A DNA stretch of 64,000 nucleotides from Hymenochaete sp. R1 (taxonomy: Eukaryota > Basidiomycota > Agaricomycetes > Hymenochaetales > Hymenochaetaceae): the NCBI GenBank assembly GCA_019400425.1, contig JAFREE010000004.1, positions 124,001 through 188,000 of the forward strand, read 5' to 3'. The number at the start of each line of letters is the position of its first letter. The first letter of the stretch is position 1. Of this stretch, positions 1 through 14,041 are shown piece by piece. The notes under the pieces were generated by a model. The model was not told where the DNA came from, ran no database searches, and was given only the letters and a program-made list of their open reading frames with translations. The translations under genes and the position numbers were made by a program.

Positions 1-143
1 TTCGCACGATGCACGTGATTCAAAACGCGTCAACAAGAGCAAATAGAAACTTATTACGGACCAGGAACTAATCCACAAAATGCATACATAATACCGAACA
101 AGACCGGAATAATAACATGATATATATAGAGTGCGTGTAATGT

Positions 144-2825
144 CTATTTCTTCTTTTTCTTCTGTTCCCGTACACTCAAAACTAGCGTATCCTCTTCCTC
201 AAGGTTGTAATTCGCGAGTGTGTTCGAATTTTTCAACATGTCACCGTTGAATGACAAAACAATAAGAGACAAAGGAAGACTGCTACCCATTGTTCGTACC
301 AGCAGGTCTCGTAATGATGATACCAGGTAGGAGACTGGTACCTCTGGGAGTGTTACAAAGCTTCCGTCGAGCTTCCATTCGGGCTTCGCTTCGTCGACGG
401 GAAGCTGCACTTGTATTTTTATTGGATACTTAAAGGTAAAATGTACTTAGTATCACTTCAACAGGACCGATAGGTAAGAGCCTTACAGGATGCAAATCGA
501 TCCAATTCTGCTCCGGGTAATACTGTCCCCCTGGTAATCGTGCGACTTTCACTTTTTTTGAAGGAGGTGCCCCTTCGATCCCCTCCATTTCATCTGCCGG
601 GCGAACGGTTCCGGTGGGCACAGGGGGTGTCGCCGCCATAGCAGCCAGTCGCGATGGATGTATGCCAGGTGTACCCGCAGGAGGTGGTTGGTATCCAAAT
701 GTTTGTGTAGAGTCAAGCCCTTGGAAATGAAGTGGAGGGAGCATGACCGGGGTGGGCCCTGATTGTCCTCCATATGTCGTTGCTGGTTGCGGACCGGCAG
801 ATACGGTCGCGGCCGCAAACGCTGGATCTGATGGAGCGCCTGGCGTTCCGGTATGTCGAGGAGGGGCCGGGAGAGATGGTGGAGGAGCTGGTAATGATGG
901 CAGTCCAGGTCCAGACGAAGGACCAATACCTGGGCCGCTCGAAGGGTCTACACTATTCCAAGTAGCTATCATCAATATTTGTCAGGAGATGAAAGCCACT
1001 TCACGTACGCTGTGAGGCCCTTCGTACGATGGAGATTTGCAATTTGTTCTTCAAGGTTATTATGAGATTGGTAGACGTTGAGAGTTTTGTCCTTCGATGC
1101 AGTATGTCCATCCCAGACATTCTTCTCGCGCTCTCTACGGCGTTCCCGTTCTGCCTCTTCCTCTCTTCTCCTCTTTTCCTCATCAACCTCCGTGCCGAAG
1201 ATGTCAACACGAGCTTTGGCAAGAGATCGCAACGAAGACTCGACATTGGCACCACTCTGCAACTCGGTAAGCTGTGCTCTGCGAGCCTCCAAGGCATCTC
1301 TCTGCGATTTCCACTTCGGGTCGAGGAGCTCAATGCGCATGTGCTCCTGGAGTTCGTCTACGGGGACTTGCTGACCGCAGACGGCACAAGTCGTCATTGT
1401 CGCTTTCCCGCCCTTTGAGCCCACTGCAACGAGGTTTATGTAAGCTATTGAAGTCTACTAAATCATTTCACTCACGCTTTGGAACATAATCCGTGCGAAT
1501 CTTCATAGGACCTGATGCATCCATAGACGTGGCTTGGATGGCTTTGGCCTTCTCCAGCTCCACAATTCTTTCCACTTCCTCCTTCCGCTTTCTTTCAGAG
1601 AGCTCAGTTTCCTCGTCATCACTTACCGCCATGTTGGCGTCTCCCTCAACACCATTTCCTTGGCCGTTTTCTGCGCCAACAGCTTGCTTGGCACGTATCG
1701 CTTCCACCTCTTCGGCTGTATCTTCCATTATCATGGCGGCCATCTTCTTCTGAGCCATCGTCCTACCAATCATTTCCTGTATGCTCATAGGTGGAGGAAG
1801 CTCTGAATTTGCATCCACTGCGGTAAACTCTATTGTTTGCACAATCGCGTAGTCGTGCCAGTCGATCTCCGCGAAGGCGACTGTATTCGAAAATGAGTAC
1901 TAACCTCATAATGAAAAGCAAGACATACGCACTCTTTTCAGCTTCTCTATCATTTTCCTTCTTTTTCTCTTTCTCTCGCTTCAACCTTTCCCACTCAGCG
2001 TGCTGTTTCGAGATTTCAAGCATCTTCCATCGAGTTCCCTCCTCTGTACCACGCTGCAGTTTCGCCAGCATATCTTTTGAAGGCAAGAGAACTTTGGAAT
2101 ATTGCTCTACGAGACCGTTGAAGTAGCCAAATAAAGAATGCGTCGGTCGAAGGAAGTCGAACTCAAAGTTTCGGGCTTCCTTCTGCGCCAAACTTTGCAA
2201 AAATGATCTCCCGCGCCGAGCCGTGAAAAGAGCAGTCAATTTGATGATATCCCTATGCGAAAATTCAGAAACTCTGGCGGTAGGGATAAGCGTTGGATAC
2301 CCACATTTCAACGGCCGAAATAGGTGGAATGTCAATAATGAACTCTGCTGGAGGAGGTTCAAGGGCCGGAATCTTTCCCGCCGCTGGAGTTTCCTCCTTT
2401 GCGATAGGCATCTCTACAGGCGTTGCAGAGCTTGCGGGTACTTCCTCTTCCTCCCCCTGTTCAACTTTAACCATCTTGTGCCGGTAGTATGCATGATAAG
2501 GATCTGCGGGATTGAGAAACGAGAATTTGGGATCTGAACGCTGATTCTCGCGAACTTTGTCTTCAAACTGCGCCGGGTTCGCAGAACGCGCGACAAAAGT
2601 AGCAGTCCGATCAATGATGGCTAAATCAAACCGATATTAGCTATGTTGTTAGCCAGCCAGGCAACAACAAATATGCTCACATTTGATATCGGGAGGGGGG
2701 AGAATGAGACCCGTAGCGAATCGTTGTTGTGCATCTGGAGTTGTTGTTCCGTTCATTTGCGCATCTCCGTTGGCATGGCCATTCAAAGCTCCGTTCAGAC
2801 CATTCATATCCACATCAGCTGACAT
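144..2825 (-). CDS. SF3A1: Splicing factor 3A subunit 1 (SF3a120/Prp21)
   Basis: U2 snRNP subunit that helps build the SF3a complex and the pre-spliceosome in the nucleus. The start at 2825 opens an Asn/Gly-rich leader. The first exon ends at PPPDIK, and the next begins with IIDRTATFVARSA, the first SURP module, which runs to DPYHAYYRHK. A second SURP module with RDIIKLTALFTARRG follows, then a charged coiled region, the conserved block CAVCGQQVPVDELQEHMRIE, a Pro/Gly-rich linker (about 480-975) and a C-terminal ubiquitin-like domain (144-410) ending in a poly-lysine run. This is the full SF3A1 order SURP-SURP-charged-Pro-UBL. There are about seven short introns. The 222 bp upstream is shared with the divergent mL60 gene. 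Confidence 0.93.
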
Positions 2826-3047
2826 CTTGTCGAATCGACGAAAAGTGCGAGATGCCTATTGGTGACCAGACGCAAGAAGATGGGGTCAAGAAGTGCCTGC
2901 CAATGATCCTGCTTGTCACCAGTGGATAAGGATCGACGAGATCGTCGCCTTCTCTATCCACAACTGCACTAGTACTCGGAATCGATTTAAATTCGACTCA
3001 CCCAACTCAGCGTTCACCTTCGTCGGTCTATCCACCTGCGTCCTATC
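2826..3047. promoter_or_regulatory. Shared divergent promoter SF3A1 / mL60
   Basis: A gap of 222 bp separates the two start codons, which point away from each other, so both promoters and both 5' leaders must lie here. I see no clear TATA box. Confidence 0.5.
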
Positions 3048-3530
3048 ATGCTGGGCGCCTTTCGTCCATCCCATGTGAGCTTCAGCGGTCTCTTGTGGTG
3101 AGTAGCGCATCTCTTGTATGTGCTTCGGGACAATAAGAGAGTTCCACAAGGAAAACGCCATGGAAAATGTCGACAACGCGTAAGGCGAACCAAAGGAAAC
3201 GATTAAAGCAGGTCGACGCTGTAATCGAAACGGTCCGCGCCAGTGGTGTGGAATGTGCAGCCCTCGTGAGTATACTTATTCTATACCCACAGCTGTGTAT
3301 TTAGTGTTGCTTCCAAAGAGTAAAGCGCTTGAGCTACCAAAGGAACACGAAATGCCCGCCAAAGACAAGTACACTATTTTCTCAGCCTGGGATAAAGGGT
3401 ATAGAAAAGGAATCCATAAGGTCCCAAAGTTCACAAGGGTTAGTTATCAGCCATTCCTTTATTCATTGACTGACTTGAAATTACTTTTTTTTGTCAGTTG
3501 ACTCTACGAACCAACCCGAAAGGCTTCTGA
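3048..3530 (+). CDS. MRPL31: Mitochondrial large ribosomal subunit protein mL60 (MRPL31 family)
   Basis: Small basic protein of the mitochondrial 54S ribosomal subunit. Four exons (3048-3097, 3151-3265, 3319-3438, 3498-3530) join in frame to give 105 residues. The fungal mL60 hallmarks are present in order: an N-terminal M-GAF with SGLLWKTPWKMS, the basic stretch ANQRKRL-QVDAVIETV, then PAKDKYTIF, GYRKGIHKVPKFTR and a terminal TNPKGF. The second intron uses the weak acceptor AAAG at 3318, chosen because it alone keeps the frame into the conserved KDKYTIF block. The gene is split by three introns of 53-59 nt despite its size. Confidence 0.9.
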
Positions 3531-3643
3531 GGCTCAATCTTTCATGGTGCTCATTCCACACTGTTATTAACCATTGCGATAATACAAATTAATGATTCAG
3601 ATATGCTAAATTAAAGCCTGTGCATGGCAGATCGAAACATACA

Positions 3644-4815
3644 TCAAAAGAGAACAATTTTTACCTTCCCTCGCTTCATGGCTCGCTGTACCGAATCCGC
3701 TCCAAGAACAGTCCTCAGCACCTCATCTCGAGTCTCAGGGATGTCGAGTAGAGTTCGCTTCTTGACGTCCCGGTATGAGACATCGAGAATAATGTGAGTC
3801 AAAGCAGAAACGGATAAGGCATCTTCGAGGTCGTTAGCTACAGATTCATCGCACAATTTATGAGTGACACACCTGTTTCACAAAGGAGCTTCCCTACTCT
3901 TCCTGGTGTTCCTACCGCTATTTAATGATAAGTATTGGGCGCTTTGTCCGCTTTCTCAAAATTTGCGTGCATACCAGACCCTATCTTGGTGCGTTTAAGG
4001 TAGGCTACATGCTCCTCTAGTTTAAAATGTCGAGCGAACAATTTCGCGACGTCGCCGCCTTTATCACCGCGTAGCTTCTTAGACTTGAGGACCCGTGTCG
4101 CATCTGCTACTCGGAGAGCTCCAGCCGCTATGAAAATCAATGTCGGTGCACCGACATCTTTTGACTTTTGTCCCAATCGAGTCCTAAGAGCGGGTATCAC
4201 TGAAACGAGGCATGAGCACAGGAAAGCATTGCAAGACACAGTCGCACTTTTCGTTATGAATTCTGGGAGATGCTCTAGATTCCTCGCGCTCCCCCATGTT
4301 GATGAATCAATAAATGTATCCTCTGGCAATCCAGGAATTTTTAGCGGCTACGAGAGTAATGAAAGACAGCGACTAACCTGATATTCGAAGATCCTCCAAC
4401 TCCATACCAGACAGCTTAGAGAAGCTCTTTGATTGTTTCTCCGCGATGTATCCTGCTTGTAAGGAGGGGTGCTCGCAAGCTACCATTGAGGCATCTTTTG
4501 GTCGGGGGAGTTGTAATGTCCGTTGTTTCTACGAAAGCAAGCAAATGAACGAAGAGTCAGAGAAGTAAGAGAATGTCAGCACACTTTAGCCTTCCGCTCT
4601 TTCTCTTTCTCCCTCCTCTTCCGCTTTTTCAGCTTCTTTAGATCGTCTGCTGCCTCAACCTGCGATGATGAATTGATGGTCGAAGGGCCTGGGGACTGTG
4701 CATCGTCCTCCGACCCCGAAACCGTACCTTGACCTTCACTAGCTGAGTCCGCTATGAGGTCATCTACGACAAAATCATCTCCTAGATCATCCCCATACTG
4801 TCTTTTAGTAGCCAT
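3644..4815 (-). CDS. CMS1: Cms1-family 90S pre-ribosome protein
   Basis: Member of the CMS1/CMSS1 family, nucleolar proteins of the U3-containing 90S pre-ribosomal particle with a degenerate DEAD-helicase-like core. The N-terminus (from 4815) is acidic and then carries a basic run (KKLKKRKRREKEKERK) that looks like a nucleolar signal. Downstream come APTLIFIAAGALRVADATR, a KLFARHFKL block, GTPGRVGKLLCET and LTHIILDVSYRD-KKRTLLDIPET, all typical of Cms1. The GTPGR motif joins the last exon across an intron of only 35 nt (3838-3872), which keeps the frame. The gene ends 113 bp from the convergent mL60 gene. Confidence 0.88.
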
Positions 4816-5313
4816 GATAAACTTCGCTGCTCAGACAAAGGCAGGATGTGTAAAGGTAAGGGTAAATTGATCAGCGGCCGAAAGTATCTCGCTCTCTCAT
4901 ATCTGCAGACTTGCTTCTTTTGGCAGCCAAGTCTCACGGATCCATTCTCTTACCCGACCCGACAAACAACTCAGAGACAGGGTGAGATCCCTTTTCCTGG
5001 TCTAAATTCAAAATTATGACACATTTACGACGCAAAAGTCCTAACGAACAGCTAGTGCCCTGCGTAGGCCTAATCTAGCTACCTTCTCAATACATAGACC
5101 TCAACATTCTTCATGAATTCAACGTGCAGAATTTTTTTCACAGCCACAGAACCGGATGGACTAGCTAGGTAATTTCTGCGCAAGATCGACGATTGCGATA
5201 GGATGAGTGGTCGGAGTCGGCTCGAGTCATTCAGTGGCCAGTGGCTTTCACTTTCTATGCGCTTTACGAGGACCCTTCATCTTCCCCACCACCGAAAATT
5301 TCCTTGAATTTGC
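4816..5313. promoter_or_regulatory. Divergent promoter region CMS1 / phosphoserine aminotransferase
   Basis: About 500 bp between two divergent start codons. A TGACTC core, the half-site bound by Gcn4/Cpc1-type bZIP activators of amino-acid synthesis, lies on the minus strand at 5224-5229, about 85 bp before the SER1 start. The regulatory role is inferred from this core only. Confidence 0.4.
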
Positions 5314-6580
5314 ATGGAACGCAAAGAGGTCATTAACTTTGGGGCCGGTCCCTCAGCTTTACCTCACGATGTACTGGAAGAGGCAACGAAAGGTCTTCTC
5401 AACTTCCAGAACACTGGTATTGGTGTCACCGAGATTTCTCATCGCTCGAAAGAGTTCGGGACCGTCGTCACTCGACTCGAACAGCTCATCCGTACGGGAC
5501 TTGATGTTCCACCAACGCACCATATTCTTTTCATGCAGGGTGGAGGCACGACTCAGTTCTCATGCACCATCCTGAACATGCTCGCACGGCACCGTCTCCT
5601 CCATCCAAACACTCCCGATAATGATCGAGTCGTTGATTACGTCGTCACTGGGTCGTGGAGCAAGAAAGCTGTTGAAGAAGCTCGCAGACTCGGTGGTGCG
5701 CGCGTTAATGTTGTCGTTGATGCCCGAAAGTATTCCGCAGATGGGAAGAGCTTTACAGGCATTCCGCCGCACGACGCTTTCAAATTCTCCACCGACCCAG
5801 CACTGGTCTATTACTGTGAGAACGAGACAGTTGATGGTGTACAGTTTGCTGCAGAAGAGACATCTCCTTCAAGCTTCCCATACCATCTCATTGAACATGA
5901 TACAGTCATCCCTCCGTTGGTCGCAGATTATTCCTCGTCTTTCATGTCTAGACGTATCCCGCGTCTCGTGGACCATGCCGTCATCTTCGCGGGTGCCCAA
6001 AAGAATATAGGTCCATCCGGTCTTACTATTCTCATTGTCCGGGAGGACTGCTTAGTCGACGTCAATGCAGCTGTCGCCTTGGGCGCTGCGCCGGTCCCGA
6101 TCAGTCTTGCCTATAAAACGTACTCGGACTCCGGAAACCTGTATAATACGCCGTCTACATTTGCTCTTTATGTTGCGATGTTGGTACTAGATCGTATGGA
6201 GAGGTTGGGTGGTATAGATGTCGTCGAGGCTGAAAATCGGAGGAAGCAGGAGAAGCTGCACGCCGCATTGAAGGAAGGAGAGGAAAAGGGTATCGTAAAG
6301 TTGAACGTCAAAGAGGGCTCGCGGAGTTGGATGAACGTCGTCTTCAAAGGAAAGGATGAAGGTGTGGAGAAGTCTTTTCTGAGTGCCGGAGAATCGCAAG
6401 GCTTCAAAGCTATGAAAGGGCACAGGTAAGTAAATGCGTTTCACCAGTGGATATTGTTAACACCGGTCATTAAGGTCTGTTGGAGGCATGCGAATCTCGA
6501 TATACAACGCGATCACGGAAGAACAGGTAGACAAACTGGTTGATTTTATAAAGAAATTCGTCGCAGAGGCGTCGAAATAA
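5314..6580 (+). CDS. SER1: Phosphoserine aminotransferase
   Basis: PLP enzyme that transaminates 3-phosphohydroxypyruvate with glutamate in serine synthesis. Two exons (5314-6425 and 6475-6580) give 405 residues, the normal size. The N-terminus INFGAGPSALP, the substrate/phosphate region ISHRSKEF and FMQGGGTTQF, and the PLP-lysine motif FAGAQKNIGPSG (Lys at about 230) are all present. The second exon supplies the conserved SVGGMRISIYNA and a C-terminal helix. The start is well set because family members begin within a few residues of the NFGAGP motif. Confidence 0.96.
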
Positions 6581-6964
6581 ATACAAGTTATTATGTAGAC
6601 GACACTGAGGGAAAGTACAAAAAAGGTAGAAATGTAAGGTTCAACCCTGCAGTTCAGTGTCATTAACTGTAGAAAGAAATGTTTCGACATTCTATTGGAT
6701 CAATGAAGCTCCCAAATATGTGTGTACTTCGAGACAATTGCAATTTTATTTTGGGGCTGATCAAGTAAATTTGACAATGCATCCTCCCTTTGGCCGGAGG
6801 GTAAGATTATATACTCAAACCTACCTCTCAAGCTTCAGAACATACTTATTTCACAATTATTAGCGAACGCCTTTGGCTAACTTAGTTACTTATTGGAGTA
6901 TGTATACTGTGATTCTCCTTTAAAACATGCTTACGTATACGTATTAATTGTAATTCTGAACTAA
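6581..6964. other. Intergenic, SER1 3' region to tRNA
   Basis: AT-rich, about 380 bp. It should hold the SER1 3' UTR. No coding sequence seen. Confidence 0.5.
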
Positions 6965-7069
6965 GTCACTTTGCCGGAGTGGTTAACGGGTTCGCCTGCT
7001 ACATATTATAACTTATGAATAGTGAGCGGATGGTCTTTGACCGCGTGTGTTCGAATCGCACAGGTGACG
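6965..7069 (+). tRNA. tRNA-Ser(GCT) with a 23-nt intron
   Basis: The acceptor stem GTCACTT (6965-6971) pairs with AGGTGAC (7062-7068) with one T-G pair, and the discriminator is G. The D stem is CCG/CGG around a GTGGTTAA loop, as in type II serine tRNAs. The anticodon stem TTCGC (6991-6995) pairs with GCGGA (7026-7030). The anticodon is GCT (6998-7000), reading AGC/AGT. An intron sits after position 37 (about 7002-7024). A long variable arm GGTC/GACC and a T arm GTGTG-TTCGAAT-CGCAC complete the fold. CCA is not encoded, as expected in a nuclear gene. Confidence 0.93.
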
Positions 7070-7070
7070 A

Positions 7071-7078
7071 GATTTTTT
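7071..7078 (+). terminator. RNA polymerase III oligo-T terminator
   Basis: A run of six T directly after the tRNA 3' end, as expected for Pol III termination. Confidence 0.75.
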
Positions 7079-7236
7079 AGCTTTTGTTTTTTATTTGGTA
7101 ATGCAAACGTCGATGTGATCGACGCGCGCGAACTCGAACAACTCCGCTCGCTCTGCCTTGCTCTTCGCACCTCAGGCTGTCGAACGTGACAGTGATCACC
7201 GACTACTGACAACGACCTTCCTGCATCTCTTAAACA

Positions 7237-10279
<3,043 letters not shown>

Positions 10280-10605
10280 GTGGTCGTTCATGTTGGTGGA
10301 CTGTAGTATTTAATAATATATGCATGTAATGAATTTGACTCGCAAGATCCTTTTGACCGTAGGTAATCGGAACGTTTGCGTTAGCTAAACGCAGCTTGAA
10401 TTTGACTGGCGTGCAAAGGGTTTGACCAGCTCGACTAATAGAAAAAAAAAGTTTCTTGATGAAGCAGAGTTATGCATTCATTCTAAGAATTATGACAAAT
10501 TCACTAAGAACTAGATATATATGTTTCGAGTCCATCTGTTAGTAACCTTGGAGATGTAGAAAGATGACGTGCGAAGAAAAGGGTAAGATAGTCTGAAGAA
10601 TGATT
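10280..10605. other. Intergenic, CEF1 / RTA1-like 1 convergent
   Basis: About 325 bp of AT-rich sequence between converging genes, presumably two 3' UTRs. Nothing else seen. Confidence 0.5.
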
Positions 10606-11939
10606 TTAAACGCCGGCGACGTATGTCGTAGACTTAGGATAGCCATAGGCACGCTTGTCAGCCTCGCTGAGCATGTACTCCTCTGAGCGACCTTGCGCAT
10701 GCATGGGGTATGCATCCGGTCGGATGATACGAGGCGGCCAAATGGGCGCGTAGACTCCGACTGCGATGAAGAGTACCAAGACATCGAGGAAATAGAACAA
10801 CTTCTCGTTGCGGGAAATACTGCTATCAAAACCTTGTCCCATCTCGACACAGCGGAATATGGAACGGATCTAGTTATACCTTGATCAGTCCGTGGAAGTC
10901 CTCTGAACTACATTGCGGCTTACAATTATATTTTGAGAACTGATGGCTAAAGCCATCGCGAGCGTCCGCCAGTCTCGGAGCCACCCTCGAGATGCATCCC
11001 GCTTCCATACCTGGGGATCGTTGCGGTAGATGCGGAACATCATGTGTGCGAACATAGAGCAGAAGACGAGGAAGGAGGCGAGCTGCGCGATGAGTCCTAC
11101 GAGCATGATCTAATGATGGAGAGCTATTAGCCATGAAAAGTTGTAGAGATTACAACGCAACGAACTTTGGACCCAAGTTTAGCGGAACTTTCACTTTTTG
11201 AAGCTGCTAATCCTCCTCCGGCACCCTGGGTGAAAGGAATAAACTTCGTGTCGAATGCTGCACAGACTTGCAACATACCTGGATCAGAAAGGTGGATACG
11301 TCTGACATGACGAAGAACAGGGTGACTTTGCGAGGAGAAATCCACAAATAGTCTCCTTTGCCTAGATGGGTTGCGAGACGGCCCAACATAACGTAGTCCG
11401 CTGCAATGAATGCACAAGGCTGGATGAAGGCATTAGCCTTGACGCGCAAGGTACAATGTTGAAGACATACCGAAAGTATTACCAGCGTGTTCTCAGCGAT
11501 GTAGGTATGTAGAGACTGAGGATTTGAATGCAGAGAATACCGGATGCCGAGGCCACCAGCATAGACTTCATAAATGTTAGCCACAGAGCCACATTCCTAC
11601 TAAATGGCGGATACGCACAGAAGATGCCTATGGTCATAGCGAGCATCCACTTCGCCTTGTACTTGAAAGTGTTAAAAATATGCCAAACACCAACTATAAG
11701 GTATAGCACTACACGGAAGGGAACTATGAGAGACGATAATCACTTTGAAGAAGACAACTCGTACCAAGAGCAACTGAAGTGTAAGTGTTATTTGGGATAT
11801 ACTTCAGAATGTTGCATGGATCGTTCGCGGGGTCAGCGTATGGATCAGCAGCGCATTCACGTTGAGCGAAAGCCCCAAGAGGAAGGTGAGAGATGGTGAT
11901 AAGAGCACCAAGAGCTCGCAACGCCGGCGACGAGAGCAT
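10606..11939 (-). CDS. RTA1-like seven-span membrane protein, copy 1
   Basis: RTA1/lipid-translocating-exporter-like family, seven-span fungal membrane proteins linked in yeast to 7-aminocholesterol and sphingoid-base resistance. The start at 11939 gives a signal-like MLSSPALRALGAL, then a Cys-containing extracellular stretch. The conserved core follows across about seven exons: GVWHIFNTFKYK, CAFIAADYVMLGRLATHL, SPRKVTLFFVMSDVSTFLIQ, AGGGLAAS, a Trp-rich block, RSVFR-VEMGQGFD, and NEKLFYFLDVLVLFIAVGVY, ending in a short cytoplasmic tail. Substrate cannot be told from sequence. A close paralogue lies directly upstream in the same orientation. Confidence 0.85.
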
Positions 11940-12421
11940 GATTTTGAATAGAAAGGCGGAGGTGTCGGAGAAGGTAAGGAGTGATTGGTTGTGCTTCCGA
12001 AAGTATCAATCCGTGCTCTGGTTTATATGCGAACATCGTTGTGGCCTTGCAATCACCGTCGCTTCCGGCAGGCGCGACGTTGTGCGATGGTGTATGCTGC
12101 GGACAGTAACTTGTATTATGGTGCGCACAGTTAAGATAGGGTTGTTGCGAGGAGGAATCCCAGGAGTCATCGCACGAACGCGCAAGATGACAACAGCGAC
12201 AAACAAAGATGGGGCGGGTGAGCACAGCTTTTCGCGACATTCAGGTTCTCGATTTGTCCGCAGTGAGACGTCCCGGTGGCTCTCTGATGAAATGTCTTGT
12301 CCACGGCCTGTACACTGCATTGCACGTACACAAATTAATACTATTCGTAGGTATGTCTCGGTTCTGAGCACATGCGGTCGTGAAGAAAAAAAAGGAGAAA
12401 TCGCATTACAGCGCACACCCA
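11940..12421. other. Intergenic between the two RTA1-like genes
   Basis: About 480 bp holding the promoter of copy 1 and the 3' end of copy 2. Open frames here are not conserved-looking. Confidence 0.4.
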
Positions 12422-13733
12422 TCACTGCCCAACAACTGGCTCCTTTGTATCGGTTGGCAAGTCTCCTTCCGGGGAGGCCCCTTTCGGTATGAAACGGCCC
12501 GGCCAGAAAGGAACATAGATTGCGACTGCCACAAAGAGAGGCAAAGTGTCCAAGCCATAGAAAAGACCTTCATTCGTCGCAATCGCACCGTCGAAACCCT
12601 GCGAAAGCTCCACTACTCGAAAAATAGATCTAATCTATTGTAATTCAGTCACAACGATCTCGGGATACAGGTTTGGAGGACTTACGATAATACCCAGGCA
12701 GCTGACAGTCAAGGCAAAAGCTAAAGTTCTCCAATCATTCCACCATGTATGCTTTAATGCGGCATCGCGATCCCAAACATCGCGATCCCTGCTGCGGACC
12801 AAAATCAAAAAGCGCACGTACATAACCGTGAAGGTCAGAAATGAAGCGAGCTGCGCAGCTAGCCCCGCAAGAAATATCTGCAATGAAGAACATTGTCAGT
12901 GGAAGGGTTCACAAAAGAGGAGAAGGTGCGGTATCGGACATTCGAACCAATCTTGTTGGTTTTCAAGTCGTTCGCGGCGATAGAAACGGAGCCTCCGATA
13001 GCCTGAGCTCTGAAGTTAGTTACATGTCTCGAGATACCGAGACAGGGTCACTTGTCGCTCACTTGAATCAGGAAGGTCGTAACGTCGGACATGACAAAAA
13101 TGAGGGTTATTTTGTGGGGTGAGACCCATAGATAATTGCCTTTCCCAAGGTGTCGAGCAAGTCTACCCAATAGAACGTAGTCCGCTGCGATGAAAGCGCA
13201 GGGCTGATTGGTGTCAGCGCAATCGTGCATGTATGAAACTGGACACGTACTGAGAGCACAACGAACAGGTACTGTGCGATATAGATGCCTTTTGACTGAG
13301 GGTCCACATGTAGCCCGAACCTACAGCCAATGCCCGTAGCAAAGGCTAAGAGAAGTACCAGTCAATGTGCGAAGCTCACTCAAGAAAAAAATATGACGTA
13401 CTGAATATTCCTATGGTCATGGCAGACATCCATTTCGCACCCCACTTGAACGTGCTGAAGACATGCCAGATACCGACCGCCAAATACAGGGCTATCTGAC
13501 ATTCAACACTTCCGCAACTCCAACATAAAGTCATATCTATACCTACCGAAAGCAACACTCGAGAGTGCGTTAGATGCGATGTATCCTAGAGGATTGCAGG
13601 GGTCATGTTTGGGGTCGGAGAAGGGATCAGGCAAGCAGAACCTCTGAGTTTTGGCACCAAGCGCGATGTCTGAGAGGGCCAAAGCCGCAAACAGTGCGCA
13701 AAGGACGTTTACGCCTTGCAGGCGTCGAGACAT
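12422..13733 (-). CDS. RTA1-like seven-span membrane protein, copy 2
   Basis: Second RTA1-family gene, same strand and same order of motifs as copy 1: GIWHVFSTFKWGAKWMSAM, CAFIAADYVLLGRLARHLG, SPHKITLIFVMSDVTTFLIQ, GLAAQLASFLTF, WWNDWRTLAFALT and a last exon with VELSQGFDGAIATNEGLFY. The N-terminus from 13733 (MSRRLQGVNVLCALFAAL) is a signal-peptide-like hydrophobic segment followed by a Cys-containing loop (RFCLPDPFSDP). The strong similarity to copy 1, with similarly placed introns, points to tandem duplication. The two have diverged in the tail and the lumenal loop. Confidence 0.85.
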
Positions 13734-14041
13734 AGAAGACAAGCTTGAGAGAGCTGAATACGCCTGTGCAGAATATTTTGCTGCATCATTATCATATAGT
13801 ATTATTGACGGTGCATTCCAGGCACGTTGGCCGCCATCGGCGCAGGACAGCGAGCGGGTAGAAAGACGCGCGGCGTGTGTGTCGGGCGTCTTTGTAAGGG
13901 AAAAATATGTTATCTCGCCGAGATTTCTCCCACAGCCGTACACCTATCAAAATACATTCGTCCCACAGATGTGGGCAATACATAGTGTAAAAGTCTCCAG
14001 ACATTTACCAAAATCACATAAGACGAAAGAATGAATAAATT

